Assembly (NCBI GenBank): GCA_023390115.1
Contig: JAEWDM010000013.1
Location: forward strand, 1 to 53,078
Origin: Bacillota bacterium
GTDB taxonomy: Bacteria; Bacillota; Clostridia; Acetivibrionales; DSM-27016
Direction: 5' to 3'
Length of the DNA: 53,078 nt
Shown: positions 9,141-17,126 of the stretch, piece after piece
Layout of the letters: each line of letters opens with the position of its first letter
Position numbering within the stretch: position 1 is the first letter of the stretch
Made by a program: the position numbers and the translations under genes
The notes under the pieces: generated by a model
Database searches by the model: none
What the model saw: only the letters and a program-made list of their open reading frames with translations
What the model was told of the DNA's origin: nothing

Positions 9141-10214
9141 TTACATCTCACATGCTTCATACGCAAAAGGCGCATCGCTTGAATAAATCTCATGAAAGAA
9201 TCCCTGATAAGGGATATTGTCCTCCAGACATTTTATGAGGTATGCCAGTTCTTCATCACTCCGAAGCTCTTCACCGTAATTCCGCATATCCTCAAAATGC
9301 TCTACAATGTTTTCCATAAGGTTCACATTGATAAACAACGGTAGGTTTTCAAGCTCTTTGTCATCGATTTCTGTTTCTGATCGATATCCCTTAAGTACAG
9401 TTTCAAAGTACTCTGCCATGAATTGCCGACGTTTCTCGGGATCTGGTTCAGACTGTATCCAGCCGACTCCATGCTCCCAAACATTTGCCAGATCATATAG
9501 ATACCAGCAGAAACAAGCGTTATCAAAATCAAATACCGTGATATTGCCTGTTTCATAGTCAATCATGTAATTTCCATCGCTGTAATCAAAATGCACCATA
9601 CCAAACGTTTCTGAATTCCTGTCCAGCTGCTCTAAACGCTGTAAAAGTTCTTTCAGCTTTTCCTTCAACAGGGGAAAGGCCTTGGGAATCGTTTGATCGA
9701 TGAATCCGTCGTTATACTTGTCAAAAAAACTGTAGCGGTGGTGTAAAGGTTCATATCCCTTTGACAGTGCATGAAGCTTGCCTAGTGTTTTCCCGCAGTT
9801 GTAGAAATACTCGGTCAGAGGAGCGCCCTTCCGATACCGATATCCGTGATCTGCGAGCTGCTCTCCCTCGGCTTTTTCAAATACACTTACAAAAAAACGT
9901 TCACCCTTATATGCAATTTCCTCTAACAAACGTCCATTGCAGGAATCGACTGCATTAGATACACTGCCTCCATGCTCATAAAGATACCGAACAAACTCCA
10001 ATTCACTCAAAAAGTCTTCAGTGGTTCTGTCGGGCAGAAACGAAATTCGGATAAATTTATCACCCAGATCAGCGTTTTCACAGCAATAAACAAGATTTCT
10101 CCCACCATCATGTTCTTCTACTACAGTGATTTTATAATCACTTAATCCGTACAAATCTGTGATAGCCGGAAGCAGATGGGTCTGTGCGATTTTTAATACT
10201 TGGTTACGAATTAT
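9141..10214 (-). CDS. Aminoglycoside/choline phosphotransferase-family kinase with an ATA at the expected start
   Basis: A 357-codon APH-fold kinase. The catalytic loop is MVHFDYSDGNYMID (Brenner motif HxDxxxxN) and the metal-binding motif follows in VFDFDNACF. Such proteins phosphorylate small hydroxyl-containing substrates; the particular substrate is unknown. Coding similarity extends upstream of the first canonical start (TTG at 10154) through IRNQVLKIAQTHLLPAITD to 10214. There AAAAGGAGAG sits 6 bases before an ATA, where an ATG would be expected. Either ATA is used weakly, the TTG is used, or the gene has lost its start. The 357-codon length fits the family better than 337. Confidence 0.8.
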   Translation of the reverse strand: MIRNQVLKIAQTHLLPAITDLYGLSDYKITVVEEHDGGRNLVYCCENADLGDKFIRISFLPDRTTEDFLSELEFVRYLYEHGGSVSNAVDSCNGRLLEEIAYKGERFFVSVFEKAEGEQLADHGYRYRKGAPLTEYFYNCGKTLGKLHALSKGYEPLHHRYSFFDKYNDGFIDQTIPKAFPLLKEKLKELLQRLEQLDRNSETFGMVHFDYSDGNYMIDYETGNITVFDFDNACFCWYLYDLANVWEHGVGWIQSEPDPEKRRQFMAEYFETVLKGYRSETEIDDKELENLPLFINVNLMENIVEHFEDMRNYGEELRSDEELAYLIKCLEDNIPYQGFFHEIYSSDAPFAYEACEM

Positions 10215-10395
10215 AATTCTCTCCTTTTCATTCGGAGAGCTAAATTATAGTCACTCTCCGGTAGCTTTTTGGGGTTGTAATGATTTTCATAAAAAACATC
10301 CTTCCATATATAAAGTATCTATATCAACATAAGGCAAGCCTTATGGAGTTGTTTTTTCATTGATTACACCATTCTATTACGTTCGCATTTTACTT

Positions 10396-11103
10396 CTAAA
10401 ATGCATTCCATAAAAACAAAAAGATAAACACGCAGCCCCATGCATTTTCAGTGTATTCCTTTACCATCAGCATACCATACACGATGATAAAAATGGTCAG
10501 CATTTCAATAATACCTTCGGCAGTCACGCCGATTGCACCATGAATAAGGATACACAGCACAGCGCAGGAAATAGCTCCCCAATTGAGCCATCTATTCTTG
10601 CTTGGATATCGCCGGTTAATTTTATCACTGATTACCACATAATTGAAGCCCTCAAAGAAGCCCCAAGCAAGGGCGGTTACCAGCATTCCAACAACATTTA
10701 CCGGGAACCCGCTTGATACTACATCCTGTGTTGTCCAAACAGATTGAAAGGGCAAATAGCTTGTAATTTGTTTGGTGAACAGCATGAAAGCAATGTAAGG
10801 AATAAAGCATAAGGAGCATAAAAAAATGGATAAAATAGCTCTTTTTTTGTTTAGTCCATAAGCGAAGAGGTTTTCCTTTCTAAAAATCGATACAGCAACA
10901 ATCCCTAAGCCCGCCAAACCAAATTGAAATGCGGCCCCTAAAAATACGCGCAGAAGGACATTGATGTCGCTATCCTTTACAACCGCAGCAAATTGATTTT
11001 GAAAGGCCATGTAAATTCCAAGTACCGCAAAAGAAATAAGTGCAATAGCCCATAGATCCACGTCTAGCTTCCGTTGTTCCATTGTCAATTCTCTTTTTGA
11101 CAT
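10396..11103 (-). CDS. Polytopic membrane protein of unknown function
   Basis: A 235-residue protein with about seven predicted transmembrane helices (near residues 17-36, 48-71, 84-108, 132-155, 170-190, 195-215 and 220-235). The ATG at 11103 follows GGGAGGG. Helices containing FFEGFNYVVI and CAVLCILIHGAIG loosely recall CPBP-type intramembrane proteases, but I cannot identify the paired glutamates and histidines with confidence, so no function is assigned. It is separated from its neighbours and probably transcribed alone. Confidence 0.6.
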   Translation of the reverse strand: MSKRELTMEQRKLDVDLWAIALISFAVLGIYMAFQNQFAAVVKDSDINVLLRVFLGAAFQFGLAGLGIVAVSIFRKENLFAYGLNKKRAILSIFLCSLCFIPYIAFMLFTKQITSYLPFQSVWTTQDVVSSGFPVNVVGMLVTALAWGFFEGFNYVVISDKINRRYPSKNRWLNWGAISCAVLCILIHGAIGVTAEGIIEMLTIFIIVYGMLMVKEYTENAWGCVFIFLFLWNAF

Positions 11104-11172
11104 ATTACCCTCCCGGATTTTTATATGTTGACGTATCGTAATGCGGGCGCTTCGTTATAGTTAATCTTAATT

Positions 11173-11589
11173 TTATAATTGAAAGCTTTCTGTTTTTAAA
11201 TCACAATAATACCGCCCTTTTGTCGCTGTGAATTTTAATACGCAGTAATCGGGATCAGTTACACCTTTTTTGTAAAACATTGTGTCTCCGGTTCGCCAAA
11301 TCTCTCGTTTTGTTTCGGCATCTTCCAATACCTCCATTGTTCCAATGAGCATAACGCCTTCATAGCGAAAACGCCCTCTGCTAAAAAAATAGATGCTTGC
11401 TTTCTCATTTTTTCTATACTGGCTTACACGCAGAGAGGTTGTATTGGTCGTGAAATAAAAGCAATTGTCTTCAATTTTACGCGCTGTCAGCATTGCTTTC
11501 ATATTTGGAAAGCCTTCACTGTCAATAGAAGCAATAAATGCTACTTTCTGCTTTTGGATAAACTCAAGTATTTGTTCTTTTGTTTTCAA
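11173..11589 (-). CDS. Pyridoxamine 5'-phosphate oxidase-family flavin-binding protein
   Basis: A 138-residue split-barrel protein of the PNPOx-like / general-stress-protein-26 family. It shows VAFIASIDSEGFPNMKAML at the N-terminus, FYFTTNTTSLRVSQYRKNEKASIYF in the middle and GRYYCDL near the end. The usual length for the family is 130-150 residues, so it looks complete. It probably binds FMN or F420-like cofactors and a small substrate; the reaction is not predictable. A GGAGGAATC ribosome binding site precedes the ATG. Confidence 0.85.
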   Translation of the reverse strand: MKTKEQILEFIQKQKVAFIASIDSEGFPNMKAMLTARKIEDNCFYFTTNTTSLRVSQYRKNEKASIYFFSRGRFRYEGVMLIGTMEVLEDAETKREIWRTGDTMFYKKGVTDPDYCVLKFTATKGRYYCDLKTESFQL

Positions 11590-11763
11590 ATTTGATTCCT
11601 CCTGCTAATTGTCTAACCACGATAGGACCTCTATCCTTGATTTTATTTTCTAATATCCGTTTTATATAAATTATGGTTGATGCTTTTCTATAAAAGGCAC
11701 AGGACAGCCGGAAAAGCTCCCCTGTGCTGATTTAATAACTGCTTCAATTGGCTTAAAGAACCA

Positions 11764-13062
11764 TTATCCTTCCAATCTCCAAATATTTTTGTCCGCCCGA
11801 AACGGCAGACAAGATAATACGCCGAAAACTCCAAGTATTATGTATAGCAGAGCTGCCCCGGAGCCTTTTCCAACTCCAAAGAGTGCGGTGACTAGGCTAT
11901 TTGCGGGTTGAACCGCCATAAAGGGTTCAAAAACCCTGTCAACCAAAACACCACCACATAGGTATCCCAAAGGAATGGTAAAAAACTGCAAAGTATTCCT
12001 TACCGAATAAACACGACCCTGCATGTCAATCGGAATTTTTGTGCGAAAAAGCACATCCATATTGGCGCTCATTACAGGAATGAACAACCATCCAAGGATT
12101 GCACCCAAACACCACACCGGCGTACTTCTTCCGAGAGCAAGGATGAAATTCTCAGTACTCATTGAAAAAAGCAAACAATTGCAGATAACCCGAACCCGAC
12201 TTTTGGGCGGCGGCAGGATAGTGACCAAGATGCTGCCAGCCATAGTCGCTATTCCCGTAACGGTGTTGACCAAGCCAAGAGCAAACTCCCCTCCGCCAAC
12301 ACGGGAAAGCAGCATTGCGGGCAGGGCAGCATTAAAAATGGAGGCGGTAAAATTAATCACTGCCAAAAACAGGATCAGATCCAAGATACCGCGGTTGTTC
12401 CTGAGATATTGCAACCCACATTTTGCTGACTGCAAAATTGTTTCGCTTCCAGTCCCCCTATGTTCTGCGGCTTGTGGGATTTTGACAAAACACAGAAGCG
12501 CCACGGCCGCTGTAAAAAATGTAATCAAATCAAACAGGATGACAATACGAATGCTTGTATAAGAAAGCATTGCTGTGGCAAATACAGGTGTAAGTACTGT
12601 AACCAACGAATTGGATAAGGAGCGCATCCCGCTGACCTTCTGATAGTGCTTTTTCGAAACCAACAGGCTGATAGCCACATCCGACGCTGGTTGCTGCACT
12701 GTGTTCATCAGTCCATTTAAGGTGTTGATTAGATACAGATGCCAAATTTGGAGTTTACCCATTGTCAGCAGAATAAGCACTGAAACAGTACAAACCGCTG
12801 CAAGACTATCACTAATCAGCATGGTGACCTTCTTGTTCCATCGATCGCTTAAAGCACCGGCAAAGATACTTAGCAGGACATATGGTGCATAAGAACAGAT
12901 CGCCAAAAGCGAGGTGGTAAGCGCCGACCCTTGCTGCTGATAGGACCAGATTACTAACGCGAAGTTGGTCATTGCACTACCCAGCGCTGAAAATGACTGT
13001 GTAATCCATAGAATCAGGAAAGTGCGAAGCTCCCTGACATTTGTCTTAATATTTTTAATCAT
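11764..13062 (-). CDS. MFS efflux transporter, MefA/MFS_3-like
   Basis: A 432-residue transporter with about 12 transmembrane helices. The MFS signature after helix 2 reads FAGALSDRWNKKVTMLISD, and helix 4 contains the NTVQQPASDVAISLLV segment common in MefA and enterobactin-exporter-like pumps. Such proteins export macrolides or other drugs by proton antiport, but the substrate here is inferred only at family level. AGAGGAGC lies upstream of the ATG at 13062. A 130-base leader with a 12-codon peptide and interleaved hairpins precedes it, suggesting drug-inducible attenuation. Confidence 0.85.
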   Translation of the reverse strand: MIKNIKTNVRELRTFLILWITQSFSALGSAMTNFALVIWSYQQQGSALTTSLLAICSYAPYVLLSIFAGALSDRWNKKVTMLISDSLAAVCTVSVLILLTMGKLQIWHLYLINTLNGLMNTVQQPASDVAISLLVSKKHYQKVSGMRSLSNSLVTVLTPVFATAMLSYTSIRIVILFDLITFFTAAVALLCFVKIPQAAEHRGTGSETILQSAKCGLQYLRNNRGILDLILFLAVINFTASIFNAALPAMLLSRVGGGEFALGLVNTVTGIATMAGSILVTILPPPKSRVRVICNCLLFSMSTENFILALGRSTPVWCLGAILGWLFIPVMSANMDVLFRTKIPIDMQGRVYSVRNTLQFFTIPLGYLCGGVLVDRVFEPFMAVQPANSLVTALFGVGKGSGAALLYIILGVFGVLSCLPFRADKNIWRLEG

Positions 13063-13200
13063 GACTTTGCTCCTCTTTCAAATAATATCTTAACGACTTA
13101 AATGAAAGTACAAAGCCGAACGGACGAACTTAATTCGCTCCGTGCAGTTTCGTCCGGTTCAGACCTTGCACAGAGCAGTGCCAATGCAGAGCTTCATTTC
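13063..13200 (-). promoter_or_regulatory. Leader attenuator of the MFS exporter gene
   Basis: Reading the minus strand, segment A (13168-13177, GCTCTGTGCA) can pair with A' (13137-13146, TGCACGGAGC). Segment B (13149-13160, containing CGGACGAA) can pair with B' (13118-13128, containing TTCGTCCG). The order A-B-A'-B' makes the two hairpins mutually exclusive, as in attenuators. Segment A lies inside the leader peptide gene. Further down, CTTTG and CTTTC can pair with GAAAG and CAAAG flanking the AGGAG of the transporter, which places its ribosome binding site in an internal loop. Confidence 0.6.
13159..13197 (-). CDS. 12-residue leader peptide upstream of the MFS exporter
   Basis: The short frame encodes MKLCIGTALCKV and a TGA stop. 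AAAGGAGA lies 6 bases before its ATG, as good a ribosome binding site as any real gene here. Its second half overlaps the first arm of the attenuator hairpins, the arrangement found where ribosome stalling on a leader peptide frees a downstream antibiotic-resistance gene. The stalling signal, drug and mechanism are inferred. Confidence 0.6.
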   Translation of the reverse strand: MKLCIGTALCKV

Positions 13201-13253
13201 TAATCTCCTTTAATAACCTTGGTTTTGTTTATGATTCATCTTAAAGTATTTTT

Positions 13254-13265
13254 ATTATACCATAG
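13254..13265 (-). promoter_or_regulatory. Extended -10 promoter candidate for the leader-MFS unit
   Basis: TGGTATAAT on the minus strand (TATAAT at 13254-13259) lies about 55 bases upstream of the leader peptide start. No good -35 hexamer is placed at 17 bases, so it would rely on the extended -10. Between here and 13361 is only a weak 29-codon frame (13272-13361) which I do not call. Confidence 0.5.
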
Positions 13266-13360
13266 ATGAAATTAAAAAATAACCACAAAAGGTCTGTCAT
13301 TTACCTTTGCAATTTCCAGTTTGATGCGATTTTCATTATTCTCTATTATTTTCATTTTCA

Positions 13361-13495
13361 TTATTCCTCATATAACCCATGCTTTTCCATAAAAGCTAAA
13401 CTCTTTTCGACAAGGATTCTTAATCCCGGCTCTTAAATAGGGAAATGTCCGACACCTGTAAGCAAATACATTTCTTTCTCCTCCAGGTGGGATTG
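13361..13495 (-). pseudogene. C-terminal remnant of an alpha/beta hydrolase-like protein
   Basis: The frame reads LEEKEMYLLTGVGHFPI, an in-frame TAA, and then EPGLRILVEKSLAFMEKHGL before a second stop. The GVGHFPI segment with its histidine followed by a short helical tail is typical of the C-terminus of alpha/beta hydrolases, where the histidine is catalytic. The N-terminal domain is missing and there is a stop inside, so it is a decayed relic. Confidence 0.5.
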
Positions 13496-13498
13496 TTT

Positions 13499-13840
13499 TT
13501 ATACAATGTATATTCCTCCCTTACTAGGCAGAACCTTTTTGTTAGGCTTTCGCTTGATTTGCAACAGCTTTTCCATATCAGAAAATAGGGAAGTGTCCGT
13601 CAACTCAAACATCATCCACTTCCCATCATGGTAGGTGGTAGATTCATCATAAACGCGTTGTACTTCTACGGAATAATTATTTCTATCAGCTTCGAATTTA
13701 GCTCTTTCATCCTTACCGAAAATAATCATAAAGCCAAACACATTCTCTTTTGCATAGAAAGCACATAAGGATTTACCGCCCCTGCGGTACTTATACTCAT
13801 AGGTCCATCTTTTCCCGCCACGGTTCCAAAGACGTTCCAT
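13499..13840 (-). pseudogene. DUF3788-family protein lacking its N-terminus
   Basis: The 113 codons contain WTYEYKYRRGGKSLCAFY and FGFMIIFGKDERAKFEADR, the core of DUF3788 proteins (usually about 140 residues). The expected first 25-30 residues are missing. The open frame continues upstream to about 13,862, where it meets the end of an APH-like fragment. The ATG at 13840 has no ribosome binding site. A deletion has fused the tails of two genes, so expression is doubtful. Confidence 0.7.
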
Positions 13841-13857
13841 ATCGTATTTTGTTTCAA

Positions 13858-14118
13858 TTAAATTTTCTGTGCTGCTAACTGCATGGAACGCACTTCCGTT
13901 TCCATGATATTCTGCTCATAGGTCATGACCGTTACTTTAGGATCAGGTGCTATCTTCAGGATGCTTTTTGTCCCATCTTCAAAAGAAACTTCGTAAGCTA
14001 TATTAAAATAGCCTTCTGTCAGCTCATGCAGATTTTCAAGCATTCTTTGCGGAAATGCGTGCCTAATCAGTTTCACGAGTGCGGATTCGCTTTGAATGTT
14101 TTTTGTTAAGTATGCCAT
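13858..14118 (-). pseudogene. N-terminal fragment of an aminoglycoside phosphotransferase-family protein
   Basis: The 86 residues beginning MAYLTKNIQSESALV contain LTEGYFNIAYEVSFEDGTKSI, the glycine-rich ATP loop and beta strands of the APH fold, and the ATP-binding lysine in SILKIAP. The sequence stops after MQLAAQKI, well before the catalytic loop. GGGAGG precedes the ATG at 14118. A family member is about 300 residues, so roughly 70 percent is missing. It abuts the DUF3788 remnant. Confidence 0.75.
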
Positions 14119-14304
14119 TATTCCTCCCTGATAAAACAAATTCAACTGTATCTATTCATTATAAACTATAACACGGTGCCAGAGTCAATAGATTTCCCAT
14201 GGAGATTTGCAATGTTGTAACTGAGATTGGCAAACTGAATATTTTACTCTTCAATTCCCACCAGCATTTTCTTCCACAAAACACCTCAAATTACCCACTC
14301 CCGA

Positions 14305-15021
14305 TTATTCTGCGCTTTGTTTTTTTAGCAAAAGAAAATTTAAAAGCAATGCAATAATAAAAAACACAAGCAAAGCCCATAAGTTTTCAACCTGAAATCC
14401 GTTATTCAGCATTAGCCTATATCCCCACGCAGCAGGAAATACTTTTCCAACCAGTTCAAAGATGTTGGGAAGTAAATCTATTGGAAACATAATGCCCGAC
14501 AACATAATAGACGGCAGAAATATAATTTGAGAAACCATTGTTAGTTTTGCTTGATTTTTGACGATGAGACCTAAGATACAGCCAATACTTAAGGATACCA
14601 CTATAAAAATTGCCAACGAGATAAAATAAAGGGGAAAGTTAGTGGGCAACGCTGCGTCAAAAGAAATGGGAGCAATCAAAAATATAATGATAGACATCAT
14701 CATCAAGTGAAAAAATGTTGAAATAAACATGGATACCAAACCAAGATATAATGGCACACCATTGGCTTTATAGACCTTTTTTATGTCACTACCATATGTT
14801 TCTACAAGTGAAGGCGGCAAGCCTATTAGCGCTCCCATAGACACACCCATGACCGTCATGGACTGTATGAAAGTACTCTTCATTGCTGGGTTTATAGAAG
14901 TAAAAATGCCACCCATGAGCGCAAAAAACAAAAGCGGAACTATATAGCAAGTAACTAGCAGTGTTTTACTCCTAATATCCAATTTCCATTGTAATGCTAC
15001 TCCATATAAAAAAGCACTCAT
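14305..15021 (-). CDS. ABC-2-type transporter permease
   Basis: A 238-residue protein with six predicted transmembrane helices. The ABC-2 core includes the MSGIMFPIDLLPNIFELVGKVFPAAWGYRLM segment before the last helix. With the ATPase encoded upstream (4-base overlap) it would form a two-component exporter, probably of a drug or peptide. It is the last gene of a MerR-ATPase-permease operon. Confidence 0.88.
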   Translation of the reverse strand: MSAFLYGVALQWKLDIRSKTLLVTCYIVPLLFFALMGGIFTSINPAMKSTFIQSMTVMGVSMGALIGLPPSLVETYGSDIKKVYKANGVPLYLGLVSMFISTFFHLMMMSIIIFLIAPISFDAALPTNFPLYFISLAIFIVVSLSIGCILGLIVKNQAKLTMVSQIIFLPSIMLSGIMFPIDLLPNIFELVGKVFPAAWGYRLMLNNGFQVENLWALLVFFIIALLLNFLLLKKQSAE

Positions 15022-15833
15022 TCTACAACCCTCCTTGCAAGCTCCATAAAATGCTGTTCAAGTGTACCACGACTTATTTTAATATCTAAGATTGAAATGC
15101 CATTTTTCTTATAATTCTCAAGCAATGTCAGTAACGTGTCACCAATATCATCTGTTTCTACAGTTTCGCTTTTGTTTTCAGTTTCAATTTCAATAGAATA
15201 GTGCTTACCTACTTGTGCATTTAACTCCCCAATCGTGCCTAGAAAAACAATGTTCCCACTATTCAAAATTGCAATTCTATCGCATAGCATTTCAACCTCT
15301 GCCATATCGTGACTTGCTAAAATGACTGTCTTACCCTGCTCTTTTAATTTGCGGATTTGCTTATGAAGCGATATTCTTCCCTCCACATCAAGCCCTGCTG
15401 TTGGTTCATCGAGAAACACAATGTCGGGGTTGCTGATTAAAGCTAACGCAAGATGCAAGCGGCGTTTTTGTCCTGTGGAAAGTTGCGAATACTGTTTATT
15501 TGCAACTTCGATAATACCAAGAGCGGTTAACATTGACTGGTCTATTTTTGCTTTGTTCCACTTTGCAAAGAGCTGCACAGCTTCCATTGACTTTATATGT
15601 TCTGGCAGGGAGGAAGATTGCAGCTGAATGCCCATTTTTCCATTTACTGCAATGTTTCCGCTATCGTATCTACGTAAGCCCTCAATACATTCAAGAGCTG
15701 TTGTTTTTCCTGCGCCATTCACACCCAGTAAAGCGAAAATCTCCCCCTTTTTAATATCAAATGTAATACCCTTTAATACTGTATTGTTGCCGTAGCTTTT
15801 TTGTAGGCAATTAACTTGCATAGCAATATTCAT
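15018..15833 (-). CDS. ABC transporter ATP-binding protein (drug-efflux type)
   Basis: A 271-residue ATPase. Walker A is GVNGAGKTTALECIEG, the signature region is LSTGQKRRLHLALAL, Walker B is DIVFLDEPTAGLD, and the switch histidine is in ILASHDMAEV. A C-terminal extension of about 60 residues is typical of CcmA/DrrA-like ATPases. It overlaps the MerR gene upstream and the permease gene downstream by 4 bases each, so the three are co-translated. GAGGAATC precedes the ATG. Confidence 0.92.
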   Translation of the reverse strand: MNIAMQVNCLQKSYGNNTVLKGITFDIKKGEIFALLGVNGAGKTTALECIEGLRRYDSGNIAVNGKMGIQLQSSSLPEHIKSMEAVQLFAKWNKAKIDQSMLTALGIIEVANKQYSQLSTGQKRRLHLALALISNPDIVFLDEPTAGLDVEGRISLHKQIRKLKEQGKTVILASHDMAEVEMLCDRIAILNSGNIVFLGTIGELNAQVGKHYSIEIETENKSETVETDDIGDTLLTLLENYKKNGISILDIKISRGTLEQHFMELARRVVE

Positions 15834-16630
15834 TTTGATTCCTCCACAAATGGATCAACCCCTAATTTCGTAAAATATACATCCAAGGCTTTTTCTATAT
15901 AGGCGTTAACAAGGGCTTGCTTTTGCTCGCATTCCGTTATATTTTCGTTCATGTCTCCAATCTTCATAAGGCTTGGCAGCATACTCATATCTCCTGCTGT
16001 AAATTCCATAACCATTCCCCAAAAATCTTTTGCAAGGGATTGGGCAGCTTCACTATCGTGTGGCACATTATCCTTTTGCAGATCTATTATTTTATCGCTA
16101 AGGAGATTAAAGCTATTCATAAATGCTGCGCCGCTTTCCATAGTAAAACGGTTACGAATATGGTCAAGTGTTTGTTCATCAAAATGCTTTATAAGCCAGT
16201 AAAACTCATTTTTCATTTGAAGGTTTACAATAATAGCAGCATATTTTTTAAAATCGACTGACTGCATTTGTAAAACTTCTTCTTTCAATAGTTCAATTTC
16301 TTCGTGAGCTTGTGAAAGGCTTTGAATTTTTCGTATAATGTCAGCGGCCTGTTCTGTCAGAATTTTTGCAACCTCTGCCGGAGAATCCAGCGGTATAAGC
16401 CTGTTTTTTATGTCCTCCAATGAAAAGCCAAGATGCTTTAAAGACAAAATTTGATGAAGTCTAATTAAATCTTTATCCGTATATAATCTGCGTCCTCCCT
16501 CGCTTTCTGCGGAAGGAGAAAAAAAACCTTCTTTGTCATAGTGTTGCAGCGTGCGAACAGTCACGCCCATTTTCTTTGCAAGTTCACCCACTGTCATATA
16601 TCCCTTTGGTATCGCTCTGTGTTTTTCCAT
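15830..16630 (-). CDS. MerR-family transcriptional regulator controlling the ABC efflux operon
   Basis: A 266-residue MerR/TipA-like regulator. The winged helix begins MTVGELAKKMGVTVRTLQHYDKEG, followed by the usual GGRRLYTDKDLIRLHQI and a coiled coil around residues 80-125. The C-terminal half (about 130-266) is a helical ligand-binding domain of the TipAS type. The ATG at 16630 has AGGAGG 8 bases upstream; the in-frame ATG at 16636 is too close. Its promoter has the 19-bp spacer that MerR proteins untwist on activation, so drug-induced autoactivation of the whole operon is likely. Confidence 0.88.
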   Translation of the reverse strand: MEKHRAIPKGYMTVGELAKKMGVTVRTLQHYDKEGFFSPSAESEGGRRLYTDKDLIRLHQILSLKHLGFSLEDIKNRLIPLDSPAEVAKILTEQAADIIRKIQSLSQAHEEIELLKEEVLQMQSVDFKKYAAIIVNLQMKNEFYWLIKHFDEQTLDHIRNRFTMESGAAFMNSFNLLSDKIIDLQKDNVPHDSEAAQSLAKDFWGMVMEFTAGDMSMLPSLMKIGDMNENITECEQKQALVNAYIEKALDVYFTKLGVDPFVEESK

Positions 16631-16651
16631 AGTCATTACCTCCTAATCCTT

Positions 16652-16682
16652 ATTATAACTCATAACGCTACGTCACAAGCAA
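16652..16682 (-). promoter_or_regulatory. MerR-type promoter with 19-bp spacer
   Basis: On the minus strand TTGCTT (16677-16682) and TATAAT (16652-16657) are separated by 19 bp instead of the normal 17. The spacer contains an ACG-TAG-CGT imperfect dyad. Long spacers with internal dyads are the hallmark of MerR-activated promoters. It directly precedes the MerR-family gene. Confidence 0.75.
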
Positions 16683-16697
16683 GACTTTTTGATTTGG

Positions 16698-16845
16698 TTA
16701 ATTTATTATAAACTGTCTGCAATAAACAATTTCCTCTACCTGTGCCTTAACAGTATTCATCAATCCAACCCATTTCATTTGGTCGGCGGCATGAGCTTTT
16801 CCAAACGCTCGTGCATACTGATACTGCCATGCTGCTTAAGATATT
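16698..16845 (-). pseudogene. C-terminal remnant of a TnpV-like transposon protein
   Basis: The minus-strand frame reads AWQYQYARAFGKAHAADQMK and then WVGLMNTVKAQVEEIV before a TAA at 16698. The pattern DQMxWVGxMNxxxxxxEEIV is that of TnpV proteins carried by clostridial transposons. Only about 45 codons remain, with no start. The rest of 16,846-16,996 has no recognisable gene. Confidence 0.55.
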
Positions 16846-16996
16846 AGCATACAATTGTCAAATGTTTCTACGGATAACTCTTATGTAGAATAGAAGAAAA
16901 GAGCGGCCGCCCCTAACTATATCGCAGTTCCCTTAGCCTTACAAATCATAGATGTACACTGTACCCATCATATGCTGCCAATAGCATCTTAAATAA

Positions 16997-17028
16997 TGAA
17001 TAAAAATTGGTAAAATGCACCATAATTA
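16997..17028 (+). promoter_or_regulatory. SigG-type forespore promoter candidate of the gerA-like gene
   Basis: TGAATA (16997-17002) and CATAATTA (17021-17028) are separated by 18 bp. This fits the sigma-G consensus known from Bacillus and Clostridium forespore genes, including gerA operons. It lies about 100 bases before the gerA-like start and on the same strand. Confidence 0.6.
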
Positions 17029-17126
17029 AAAGAACTATATTTGCCGCTGAAAGTCATTTAGAGTTTACATAGTTTTCTGATTTGATGTGACGATACGGTA
17101 TGAATGAAATTGGGAGGGCAATTTCA

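Noticed and set aside
13272..13361. 29-codon frame MKMKIIENNENRIKLEI as a gene
   Set aside because: It is short, unrecognised and overlaps the promoter region of the leader-exporter unit. GAGGAA upstream belongs to the hydrolase remnant.
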